Shown: in pieces, positions 9,217 to 18,839 of the stretch | Numbering within the stretch: position 1 is the first letter of the stretch | How the letters are laid out: the number at the start of each line of letters is the position of its first letter | Origin: JAWKTM01 sp041399085 | GTDB taxonomy: Bacteria > Planctomycetota > Planctomycetia > Pirellulales > Pirellulaceae | NCBI GenBank assembly: GCA_041399085.1 | Contig: JAWKTM010000045.1 | Coordinates: 1-56,919, forward strand | Length of the DNA: 56,919 nucleotides | Direction: 5' to 3' | The notes under the pieces: model-generated | Seen by the model: the letters and a program-made list of their open reading frames with translations, nothing else | What the model was told of the DNA's origin: nothing | Databases searched by the model: none | Made by a program: the position numbers and the translations under genes

Positions 9217-9988
9217 ATGGCGTCAGTTAGCGACATTATCCGTGAGTCCCAAATCTGGAAGAGTATTTTCGGCATCCGCAGCCTGTGGATCGCCGAAACC
9301 GCATCGTAGTGATGCTGACAAACTTCTTCCTGCATTTGCATCCCGTCTCGATCAAGAAGCAAGGCATCGCGCTCAGCTATACCTGGTGCATGGGCGGTGT
9401 GACGTTCTTCCTGTTTTTGGTGGAAACGATCACCGGTGTGTTGTTGATGTTCTACTATCGCCCGACGATTGAATGGGCGTACACGGACATCTTGGCGCTG
9501 CGTGACGTGACATCGATGGGGATTCTGCGCGAGCTGCATCGGTGGGGCGCGCACGCGATGGTGATCACCGTCTGGCTGCACATGTACGCGTGTTTCTGAC
9601 CGGCAGTTACAAACCGCCGCGCGAGTTTAATTGGGTGGTCGGTGTGATTCTGTTGCTGCTAACGCTGCTTATGTCATTTACCGGCTATTTGCTGCCGTGG
9701 GACCAGTTGGCGATTTGGGCTATCACGGTCGGTTCCAATATGGCTCGGCCACCTGCTTCTGGGGCACGAAGGTCCCGGTGCTCAGTTACCGACGTTGGGC
9801 GGCATTGACATGATAACAAGCGGTTCTGGACGCCAGATTTGGTTTATTAGCGCTAGATTCGTGGGCGAGGAGACGCTCAATCGTTTTTACGTGCTTCATT
9901 GTATTGCGATTCCTCTTCTGGGCGTGGCCTTGTTGTTGGCGATTCACTTCATGGTGTCCGGGACGGTGGCATCAGCGGCCCGCTGTAG
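9217..9988 (+). CDS. Cytochrome b, N-terminal (b6-like) part, frameshifted
   Basis: This subunit carries the two haems b. The ATG at 9217 gives MASVSDIIRESQIWKSIFG. After a shift near 9285 the frame runs MLTNFFLHLHPVSIKKQG, a membrane helix ending in GVLLMFYYRP, and the first haem-ligand region LRELHRWGAHAMVITVWLHMY. After another shift near 9595 come VFLTGSYKPPREFNW, GYLLPWDQLAIWAITVGSN, and after more shifts ETLNRFYVLHCIAIPLLG with AIHF, the second histidine of each pair. A final shift restores DGGISGPL and a stop at 9988. The reconstructed length of about 257 residues fits a cytochrome b6-type four-helix protein, so the b subunit is split as in b6f. At least five shifts in such a conserved protein point to sequence errors. 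Confidence 0.82.
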
Positions 9989-10270
9989 TCTGGCTTCGGA
10001 TTTTTCCTACGAACAATAGATAATTGGTGCATCGATGCACGGACAAGATCCGGCGGAGTTCCTTCGCTCGATTTACCGTTTCTCGGCGCTACTACCTGTT
10101 CATTGCCGCCATCAACGGTTTCGCTTGGCTTTTGGATTTGGCAGGGCCATCGGTCGAAGTCCTCGTTTAGCGGCGGGGGCGAGCGGTCACGGACTCGATG
10201 GTGTTGTTGGCCATGCATGATGGGTTTCTACCGTGCCGTCGGCGTTGTCGTTCACCGGTGGTGAAGGGCA
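9989..10270 (+). other. Unassigned gap between the two cytochrome b genes
   Basis: These 282 bases lie between two membrane subunits of one complex. No reading frame here gives a recognisable protein. Frames containing RRYYLFIAAINGFAWLL (about 10092-10142) and a tail ALSFTGGEGQ whose TGA overlaps the next ATG (ATGA at 10271) hint at a small membrane protein broken by shifts. Given the error density on both sides it may be a short coding gene, or a mis-read N-terminal part of the next gene. Confidence 0.3.
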
Positions 10271-11411
10271 ATGAACGCCATCTCATTTCCGCAGGCGTTG
10301 CGGGATTTGATGGACCGGTTGATGAACCCGACGATTTATGCTACCCATCGGTATCCTGGGTGGTGCTGTCGTTTTTGTTCGTCGCCCGCAAGTTCTTCGT
10401 GAAGGCGGTGGCGTGGGCCATGTTGAACTTGTCGCTGTTGTTCATGGGCATGTCGCTGACCGACCCCGACTTCGCGGCGATTGTGACGAAGCCGGACAAC
10501 GTGCCGATCGTCGGTATGATCTCTCCTGTTGGGCTTTTTCACTTGGTTGGAGCGCCTACAAAGCTGTCCAGAACGATGAGCGGACCAAGCAAGGTTTGGA
10601 GCCGCTGGAAAAGTTGGACAACGAGAAGGTGTTGGTGTGGCCCGATTTGGTTTACACCGAACTGATTTGCATGGTTGCCTTGACGGCGTTGCTGTTGGTG
10701 TGGGCCATTAGTCTTCAAGCTCCGTTGGAAGAACCGGCCAGCAGCGTCAAGACGCCGAATCCGTCGAAAGCCCCGTGGTACTTTTTGGGGCTTCAGGAAA
10801 TGCTGGTCTACTACGATCCGTGGATGGCCGGCGTGGTGCTGCCCAGCGTGGTCGTGGCCGGTTTGATGGCAATTCCCTATATCGACTTCAACAAGAAGGG
10901 GAATGGCTACTATACGATTGACGAACGCAAGTTCGCCTACGTGACATTCCAGTTCGGTTTCTTGGTGCTGTGGGTAACCTTGATCGTGATGGGCACATTC
11001 CTGCGCGGACCCAACTGGAACTTCTTTGGCTTCTATGAAACCTGGGATGCGCACAAAGTCGAGGCATTGAACAATATCGACTTGTCGGAATACTTCTGGA
11101 ACATGGGCTTGGGGATGGCGCGTCCCAAGGCCCCGGACAACTCGGGCACGATCACGACGATTGGTTATATCCTACTGCGCGAGTCACCGGGCATCGTGAT
11201 GTTGATTCTGTACTTCGTGGCGATTCCGCCGGCGATGGTGCTGTACAGCCGATTCTTCCGTGGCCTGTTTTTGAAGATGGGCTTTGTGCGGTTCATGGTG
11301 TTGGCCAATTTGCTTCAGCTCATGATGCTGTTGCCGTTGAAGATGGTGATGCGATGGTCGCTGAATATGAAGTACTTCATCGCCATCCCAGAATACTTCT
11401 TGAACTTCTAG
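10271..11411 (+). CDS. Cytochrome b, C-terminal (subunit IV-like) part, frameshifted
   Basis: This completes the quinol-oxidising half of the bc complex. From about 10560 the frame is clean: a loop KVLVWPDLVYTEL, a helix ending AISLQAPLEEPA, the hallmark NPSKAPWYFLGLQEMLVYYDPW (PWYF..LQE corresponds to the PEWY region at the Qo site in other cytochromes b), and several further membrane helices ending in MKYFIAIPEYFLNF. Upstream, two shifts (about 10360 and 10525) are needed to join NPTIYATHRYPGW and VVLSFLFVARKFFVKAVAWAML to the rest. The ATG at 10271 overlaps a TGA (ATGA) and has GAAGGG just before it; the true start is uncertain. Note PWYF instead of PEWY, as in b6f-like and Gram-positive-like complexes where the motif is PDWY or PPWY. 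Confidence 0.82.
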
Positions 11412-11467
11412 TCTTTCTTACATCCTCCTTTTGATCCGACCCCGCACATGCGGCGGAGAGAGATACG

Positions 11468-14400
11468 ATGCCTGCAACAGAACAAACCTGGCGCGACGGC
11501 AAGTTGCTGCATAAGGTGTTCGGCGTTACCAGCCTGCTGCTGCTGATCGCGACGATCTGGATGTTCGCTAAGGACCACGATCGGGAGTGGAAGCAGTATC
11601 AGGATACGGCTCGGAAAGTCGACATCATCAACACCGAGTGGCGGACGCTGCAATACGACACCGAAGCGTGGCATCGAGAACACGAGGCGCTTCAGGAACG
11701 CGTGCGTCAGACACAAGCCCAGGGAATTGATCCGAAGCTGATTCAGGCGTTCATTCTCGAAGTTGAGAACGCCGGCGACGCCGGATTGCCCGTTCGCGAC
11801 CTGACGCGTTTGAACGCCATGAATGACAGTCTGAACGTGGCGGTCAGCGAGGCGCGTGACGTGCGGAATGGGCGTAACGCGGATGACGAGAACGAAGCGA
11901 TCACGAGTTACAACGAACGCAAGTTGGCGGCGGAACGCGCGAGGGTTCAGTTGGATGAGGCTCGCCAGCAGATCGAGCAAGCGGGCAAGAAGGTCGACGA
12001 GGCGGCCGAGGCAAAAGTAGCCGAGCTCGAAGAGGCGCTCGACGCCGCTGAAGAAGAATTGCAGCTCGCCGAGAAAGAGGTCATGGACGCCGAGGCGTCG
12101 GTGATTCGCCAGCGCAAGTTGCTTTTGAGCGAGATGGATAACATTGTGGCTTTCGCCAAGTATGAGGAGAGCGATCGCCTGAAGACACGGAAGTTTGAGT
12201 CGGCGAATCTTGATAAGGCCAAGGCGGATTTGGACATTGCCATCCGCGACAATAAGGATGCGGACACAATGGCCTCGCGGCAGGCAATTGTGGATGAGCT
12301 CAAGGCTCGCATTGATCAGATGACGCTGGATTATCAAGCCGCTTCCGATCATCGCAATCGGCTTCAGCAGATCGCTTCGCAAGCTCGCGCGGATGAAGAT
12401 GATTTGTCCAAGCAACTAGCGGACAACGGCGCTGAGTTGGACCGGTTGCGCCGCGCCATTGCCGACCGGGAAACCGCGTTCTTCGACTTCTATGGCCCAA
12501 TTCCGCTGCCGGGCAAGCGTTGGTTGGAGATGCCAATTCTGGACGCGTTCAACTCGCCTCGCAAAGTGCAAAACTTGTGGAGCGACGGGTTGGAACAGAA
12601 CTACAACTTCAAGAATGTTCGTCGTTTCGACCGTTGTACGACTTGCCATCAAGCGATGGAGAAAACATTGCCCGGAACGGCCGACAAGCCGGCTTATGTT
12701 GACGAGTCGCTGGTGACTTTCGTGATTGATCCAGAGTCGGCGGACGAGGATGGTAAGGCGTCGAACGTCGGTGAAATCCTCGGCTTGGCGATCGACAATT
12801 TCCTGGGCGTGGGGTTGGAAGACCGCGGGTTGCTGGATCACGATGATGTGACGATCAGCTTTATCGTTCCCGATTCGTTGGCCGCGAAAGCGCGTCAAAA
12901 ACCGGAAGTGTCCGGCGACACGAACCTGACGGCGACGCAACTGCGCGAGTCGCTGTTCAACCCGAACATCAATGCGTTTTCGGCGGTCACCGCCTCGTCG
13001 GAAGTGGGCGTGCCCGGATTGTTGGTCGGCGACGTGATCGAGCGGATCGACGGCGATCCGATTCGTGGCCGCGATCGAGCCATCTTTCGTTTGCAGGAAC
13101 TTGAGCGGCAAGGCAAGCCATTTGAAATAACGGTTCGCCGCGGTTTGCCCGAGCCGTTTGTGAGTCACCCGCGTTTGGATCTTTATGTGGGGTCTCTCAG
13201 CCCGCACAAGGTCGCCGATTTTGCTTGTACGATTTGCCACGAGGGTCAAGGCAGCGCGACCGACTTCAAATGGGCTTCGCACACGCCCAATGACGAACGG
13301 CAGAAAAAGGAATGGGCCGAAAAATACGGTTGGTTCGACAACCATCACTGGATCTATCCGATGAGCCCGCAGCGGTTCATCGAGAGCACATGTTTGAAGT
13401 GTCATCATGATGTGGTCGAGTTGGAGCCCAGCGAGCGATTTCCCGAGCCGCCCGCGCCAACTCTCACACATGGTTACAACGTGATTCGCAAGTATGGATG
13501 TTATGGCTGTCACGAAGTGAACGGCTACGACGGTCCCGACAAGCGGATCGGTCCGGACATGCGTTTAGAGCCGCAGTTCTACGCGGCGGCCCTGGAGATC
13601 GCCAACAATCCACAGTCCGGTTTCGATAACCTGTCCGAAGAAGGACAGTCGCTGGTCCGTGATTTGATCGAAAACCCCGAGAATCAAATCGCGCGGCACA
13701 AGTTGTATCAGATCGTGCTGGAGGACAAGCTGGCCGACGAGCCGAAGTTGTCCGCGGATATTCACAAGCGAATCGCACCGCTGCTGAAGGATGTTGAGGT
13801 TCCCGGCTCGTTGGCCAAGCCTGGCCCCAGCCTGCGTTTTGTGACGGACAAATTGGACGACGCGTTTCTGTACGATTGGATTCGCGAGCCCAAGCATTTT
13901 CGACCGTCAACTCGGATGCCCCAGTTCTTTGGATTGTGGAATCACCTAGAAGGCGAGAGCAAGGCGAAAGCCCAAGAGTATGAGCCGATCGATTCTGGGG
14001 CTTGTTAGCTATCTGAAGGATCGCAGTCAGCCGGTCTGAACAGATTCAACCGCCGGATTAGCGAATCCACGCCCGAGGAAATGGTCGATCGTGGTAAGAT
14101 TCTGGTTCCAAGAGCGAGGCTGCTTGGCCTGCCATACCCATGACTTCCCGACGCCACGGCTCAACGCGAGGCACGGGAAATCGTCTGGGGACCCGATCTC
14201 TCGGGAGTGGCGGATAAGTTCGATCCACAGCGGAATCCAGAAGGGTCCGGCTTGGTTGTACACCTGGACTGGGCTGCCCGACCGACTACCACTCGCGGAC
14301 GGTGATGCCTGACTTGATCCTGGAGCCAATCCAGCATCGGGATGCTGCCGGTGAAGTGACAATGACGACCGATCCGGTGGCCGATATTGTCGCCTACCTG

Positions 14401-16675
14401 ATGGCTAATTCCTCGGTAGGTTGGACGCCACAGGATCCGGTATTGGAGCTTACGGCCAAGCAGCGCGAGGCGCTGAACGCCCTCACGCTGGAGCATCTAA
14501 CGGATGCCTTCTACGTGAAGACAGCCGAGGACTATTTGAAGAAGGGTATTCCGTCCAGCCGAAGCGCGGGCTTGAAGGCCGCCGAGCTAGATTTGTTGGT
14601 CGACGATACGGATTACGATAGTGGAGCCGAGTTGTCGGACGAGCCGCAAGTTGATCTACGTCGGTAAGAAAGACAATCGCCAAGTACGGCTGTTATGGTT
14701 GCCATGATATCCCGTGGGCTTCGAGGATGCTGGGTTAATTGGTGCCTGGGCTGGCTGATTAAAGCGCAAGGATCCCGCAAAGTTGGCGTTTGAGCATGTG
14801 ACGCATTATTTGCATCACATGGATGAACATCATGGTGACGGCCATGCGAGTGATTCGCACGGGCATGGGACAGACGGCGATGGCCATGCGCACGCCGACG
14901 ATGACGTACACGGTCCGCCTGCATCGCACTACGCTGGCGACGATGTTCCACTACTGGAGAAAGAGCCCGCGACACCACCGTTCTTCGAGCACCAGTTGAT
15001 GGCTGGCAATCGAATCGGTTTCTTAGACCGGGCAAGCGTATGAGCCGCAGCAGTTACGACTATGAGAAGACCGAGAACAGTTACAACGAGCGGTTGCGGA
15101 TGCCCAGTTCCCGTTCGATGATGCGGAGCGCGAGGCAGTCATGACCTTCGTGTTGGGATTAGTGGCCGAGCCACCGTCGCCCAAGTACGTGTATTCGCCG
15201 AGCGAGCGCGAAGAGGCGCTCATTAAGGGTCGGGTCGTCCTAGAGAAATACAACTGCGGCGGTTGCCACGTGCTGGACGCCGAGCGTTGGGATATTGCGT
15301 ACTACCTGATTATTTCGGCCAACAGCGAAAGGAGGCTGGTTATCCCTGTATCGCCGCAGTTTTCGATAGAGCAGCTACAGCGCGCTCGAAACGGATCGAC
15401 AAGGCAATTTGCATTCCACGTTACGAGGACTGCCTGCCATTGATGATGATGGCATGCCCATCGTGAACGACGAGGAAGGTGACTTCCGGTCACCGCGTCC
15501 GGCGAGGAGCGCGACATTCAATCCAGCTTCGGTCGAGTACGGCTTGCCTTTGCTTGAGCCGACGGTTCTGGACGGGTCTCCTTATGAAGTGACTGCTCAG
15601 CCACCTCAGCGTTCCCGCCGCGACTATCGTGAACCGATACGAGACCAACGGCGGTGGTTTCCTAGCCAAATATCTGGCTGCCCCACGTGGTGGCTCGTGA
15701 GAAATTGGCGAACCCGAATGCTAAGGGCTCGCAAGTCGGGGTGGCTGCTCTCCGCTGCTGATTGGCGAAGGCAATAAGGTTCAGGGCGGAATGGTTGTGG
15801 CTGAGTTTACCGGATCCCATCTCATCCGGCCTGCCGTCGTGCTCTGAATGCCCAAGTTCAATTTGTCGACTGATGAGGCCATTATCTTAGTGAATCACTT
15901 CATGGCAAAGGATAACGCCAATCATCCATACGAATACATTGATCGACGGCGGGCTGATCGCTTAGCAGCGGCGGAAGCTGCTTACCGTGAAAGAACTGAA
16001 GAGGCTGCGGCTGAAGACCTCGCAGGGACGGCGGTTCTGGAGGATGCGATGGAAGATCGTCGTGAACAAGAACTTCTGTGTGAATTGTCACATTGTGGAC
16101 GATTTCGCACGAACACTTCGGACCGTGCCAAGGCTCCGAACTTGGCGATCATCCACCATCGGATGCGAGCCGACTATCTGCGACAATGGATTTGCTTCCA
16201 GCCACCTAGCATTCTTCCTTACACGAGCATGCAGGTAAATATTCCGTACAAACCGACCGAGGAGCACTTGGGCGGTATCAGCCAGGACCTTTATCACGGT
16301 ACTAGCATCGAACAGCTAGATGGTTTGGTTGACCTGTTAATGAATTTCGACCATTACGCGAAACAGCAGGCAAACGTTTCGGCGCTAGTGGCAGCCGCGA
16401 AAGCGGCTGATGCGGAAACTTCTGGCGCGGAGCCCACGGCCGAGGCGGCTGGTGCATCGGATCCGGCGAACCAACCGCCGGCGACCGATACCGAAACAGC
16501 GACCGAACCAAAGCCGGACGCGGAAAGCAACGAAGCGGCCGATAGTGCGGCAAAGTCGCCAGAGAATGGTGGAGATACCGATAGCGAGTCGCAGCCGGAT
16601 GAAACGAACAAGGATTCCGCCGCGCCCGAGACAACGACTCCGGCCAGTGAGGATTCGACGGAAAGTGGAAGCTAG
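11468..16675 (+). CDS. Giant multihaem cytochrome c with coiled coil and PDZ-like segment, frameshifted
   Basis: Reconstructed, this is one protein of about 1,730 residues that follows the two cytochrome b genes and likely serves as the electron-accepting c subunit. The ATG at 11468 gives a single membrane anchor (residues 17-34), then a long acidic/basic heptad region (about 35-330) predicted as a periplasmic coiled coil. Haem sites: CTTCH (residue 390), CTICH (587), CLKCH (642) and CYGCH (678). A PDZ-like segment (VGDVIERIDGDPIRGRDR) lies near residue 515. After 13,980 the frame breaks repeatedly, but CLACH (about 14,110), CYGCH (14,690), CGGCH (15,255) and CVNCH (16,080) appear in alternating frames, giving at least eight haems. 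A His-rich loop (about 14,820-14,925) and an acidic Ala/Glu/Pro-rich tail (16,390-16,672) are present. The clean part alone, 11468-14008, encodes 846 residues. The alternative is several cytochromes, but no start signals support splitting. Confidence 0.75.
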
Positions 16676-16953
16676 GTAAGGCGAAACGAGGGCGGCCGTG
16701 CCAGTTTGGCGGGCAGCTCAACGTTTTCCCGGAAACGATAAGGATCAACAATTGACGGCGTGGCTGCGAGTGGTTGGCTGGCTTATACTGGCAAGTCCTA
16801 CCTAGATTCGCTGCTTTGTATCGCAGCGACTTGGCGCCGCTGAATCATGCGGACCAAGGCATCCCACCGTTACCAGCTTGCCGGATTGGCGAGCTAACTT
16901 GTCGTTCGGTTTTCTGGCGCGGGACCGCCAGGATCGAAATGGAGAGTTTTGAA

Positions 16954-17748
16954 ATGCGTAGTTTTTCAATCGCCGCTGTCGCCCTGTTAACGATGGTCGT
17001 CGCCAGTTCGGCTTCGGCTGCCGAGTGGGGTGATCTAAGAATGCGATTTGTCTTCGATGGGATCGCGCCGGCCGCGCCGGGTGTGAACATTACGAAGGAC
17101 CAAGCGTTCTGCGGCAAGCATAACTTGGTTGATGAGTCGTTGTCGGTTAATCCGAAGAATGGCGGCATTCGGGACGTCGTGGTTTATATGTACTTGGCGC
17201 GCGGCAAGAAGGCTCCCGCTGCCCATGAGTCTTATGAGAAGACCGCCAAGGAAGCCGTGCATTTGGACAATAAGAATTGCCGGTATGAACCACACGTGGC
17301 CATTCTGCGGCTGACGCAACCGCTGGTCTTGGGCAACAAGGATCCAGTAGGACACAATACCAAGATTGATACGCTCAATCCCGACAATCCTCCGGTGAAT
17401 CCGATCATCCCGGCGGGAGGTCAGTTTCGGTTGGAGGATCATTTCCAGGCTGCCGAACGGATTCCGCTGCCGGTCAGTTGCAGCATTCATCCGTGGATGA
17501 CGGCGCGCCTCGTGGTGCTCGACCATCCCTATGCGGCGGTCAGTGATGATGATGGAAACTTAGTCATTAAGAACCTTCCTGCTGGCGAGTGGACGTTTCA
17601 GGTTTGGCAGGAGAAGGCTGGTTATGTTTCCGACGTCAAAGTGGATGGCAAGAAGACGTCCTGGAGCAAGGGACGGGTGGATGTCAAGGTTGAGCCCGGT
17701 GTCAACGACTTAGGCGATGTGTTGATCTCGGCCGACGCGTTTAAATAG
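16954..17748 (+). CDS. Secreted cupredoxin-like protein (methylamine-utilization-type), copy 1
   Basis: A signal peptide (MRSFSIAAVALLTMVVASSA, cleavage near ASA-AEW) precedes a beta-rich domain. Candidate copper ligands fit a type-1 site: a histidine in VGHNTKID and the motif SCSIHPWM, which supplies Cys, His and Met in C-x2-H-x2-M spacing as in blue copper proteins. The last part (DDDGNLVIKNLPAGEWTFQVWQEKAGY) resembles a carboxypeptidase-regulatory-like fold. Homologues are often annotated as methylamine utilization protein or cupredoxin-domain protein. Its position between a bc-type complex and a cytochrome oxidase suggests a periplasmic electron carrier or copper donor (inference). ATG 16954 has GGAGAG seven bases upstream; an in-frame ATG at 16939 is also possible. 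It is paralogous to the next gene. Confidence 0.78.
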   Translation: MRSFSIAAVALLTMVVASSASAAEWGDLRMRFVFDGIAPAAPGVNITKDQAFCGKHNLVDESLSVNPKNGGIRDVVVYMYLARGKKAPAAHESYEKTAKEAVHLDNKNCRYEPHVAILRLTQPLVLGNKDPVGHNTKIDTLNPDNPPVNPIIPAGGQFRLEDHFQAAERIPLPVSCSIHPWMTARLVVLDHPYAAVSDDDGNLVIKNLPAGEWTFQVWQEKAGYVSDVKVDGKKTSWSKGRVDVKVEPGVNDLGDVLISADAFK

Positions 17749-17771
17749 TTAGGATTAGGGTCTGATCGCAA

Positions 17772-17798
17772 GCAGCCCGGCCGTTCGGGTCGGGCTGC
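17772..17798 (+). terminator. GC-rich hairpin after cupredoxin copy 1
   Basis: An 8-bp perfect stem (GCAGCCCG and CGGGCTGC) with an 11-base loop lies 24 bases after the stop of the first cupredoxin-like gene. It is followed by CTTATTC rather than a clean T run, so it may only attenuate transcription or mark a processing site within the operon. Confidence 0.5.
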
Positions 17799-17868
17799 GG
17801 CTTATTCTCGAACGCAGCGAACGGGTACATATGTGTGTTCTCCGCTTCGCTGAATGGAATGGTTTTCG

Positions 17869-18774
17869 ATGAAAGTTGTACCATCGCTATTCATGGTTTT
17901 GGCTTTAGCTGGGCTGTGCGGCTGTAAACGCACGCTCGCGCCGCCGTTGAACGCGGAACCCGAGAATGTCGATATCTTGCTGACATCGCTGGAGAGCGAC
18001 TCAGGTGAAACAGCGGCGACCGAAACGGTACAGAAAGACCCGACTGGCTTCGCCGATTTGACCGGTGTGTTCAAAATCGCGGGCGCTGCGCCCCCGCGAG
18101 CTCCGTTGCCGGTGAGCGGAAGCGACGTGCCGTTATGCATTCCCAGCGGCAAGGCTCCGTTGGACGAGGCGGTTGTCGTTGGCCCTTCAGATGGATTGGC
18201 AAACGTCCTGATCTATCTCAACACGGATATCCCGGATGATCCCAAGTGGATTCATCAAGATACCTATGCCGCCTCTCGCGACGCGACTCTCGAGTTCGAT
18301 CAAAGGAACTGTATGTTTCTAACGCACGTATTCGCGATTCGCACTTCGCAGACGATGAAAATCATGAATAGCGATACGGTGGCTCACAATACGAACATCT
18401 CGCCCCGTAAAGGTGCGAGTCCCTTCAATGAAACCATCCCGGTCGGTGGCTATGTGGCTCGCAAGCCGGGCGGCGAGTCACCCGATCCATTTCCCGTCAC
18501 ATGCAGCATTCATCCTTGGATGAAAGCTTACATGATTACGCGTGGCAATCCGTATTTCGCGGTCACGGCCGAGGACGGTAGCTTTGCGATTCCCAAGGTT
18601 CCCGCTGGCGTGAAACTGGAGTTTCGCGCATGGCAAGAGAAGGCGGGGTTCCTCCAAGAACTTACGGTCAATGGTCAAGCGGAGAAGTGGTCCAAGGGCC
18701 GCAAGGAGATCACGCTGACGCCCGATACTCCGCTGAAGCTGGACGTGGTGGTAAACGCCTCGTTGTTGCAGTAA
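17869..18774 (+). CDS. Cupredoxin-like lipoprotein, copy 2
   Basis: This is a paralogue of the preceding gene, about 301 residues, but made as a lipoprotein: the signal ends in GLCGCK with the lipobox cysteine near residue 18. The core repeats the features of copy 1: VLIYLNTDIPDDPKW, FDQRNCMFLTHVFAIR, a histidine in VAHNTNISP, and TCSIHPWMKAYM carrying the possible Cys/His/Met copper ligands, followed by EDGSFAIPKVPAGVKLEFR and WQEKAGF. It is likely anchored to a membrane on the periplasmic side and could relay electrons or copper between the bc complex and the oxidase (inference from neighbours). The ATG at 17869 was chosen because it starts a compact lipoprotein signal; an ATG at 17854 in frame adds five residues. 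No recognised activity is proven. Confidence 0.75.
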   Translation: MKVVPSLFMVLALAGLCGCKRTLAPPLNAEPENVDILLTSLESDSGETAATETVQKDPTGFADLTGVFKIAGAAPPRAPLPVSGSDVPLCIPSGKAPLDEAVVVGPSDGLANVLIYLNTDIPDDPKWIHQDTYAASRDATLEFDQRNCMFLTHVFAIRTSQTMKIMNSDTVAHNTNISPRKGASPFNETIPVGGYVARKPGGESPDPFPVTCSIHPWMKAYMITRGNPYFAVTAEDGSFAIPKVPAGVKLEFRAWQEKAGFLQELTVNGQAEKWSKGRKEITLTPDTPLKLDVVVNASLLQ

Positions 18775-18839
18775 CGCCCTTTGGCCTCCTACCCTTATCC
18801 GACCTGCCGGCCTAGTTCATTTCCCTTTCGGTGCGACTC

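Noticed and set aside
9217..9988. Programmed frameshifting in cytochrome b
   Set aside because: Too many shifts in both directions without slippery sites; relatives use one frame.
12416..13513. 365-codon minus-strand open frame inside the giant cytochrome gene
   Set aside because: No recognisable motif; the plus strand carries CXXCH haem sites across the same bases.
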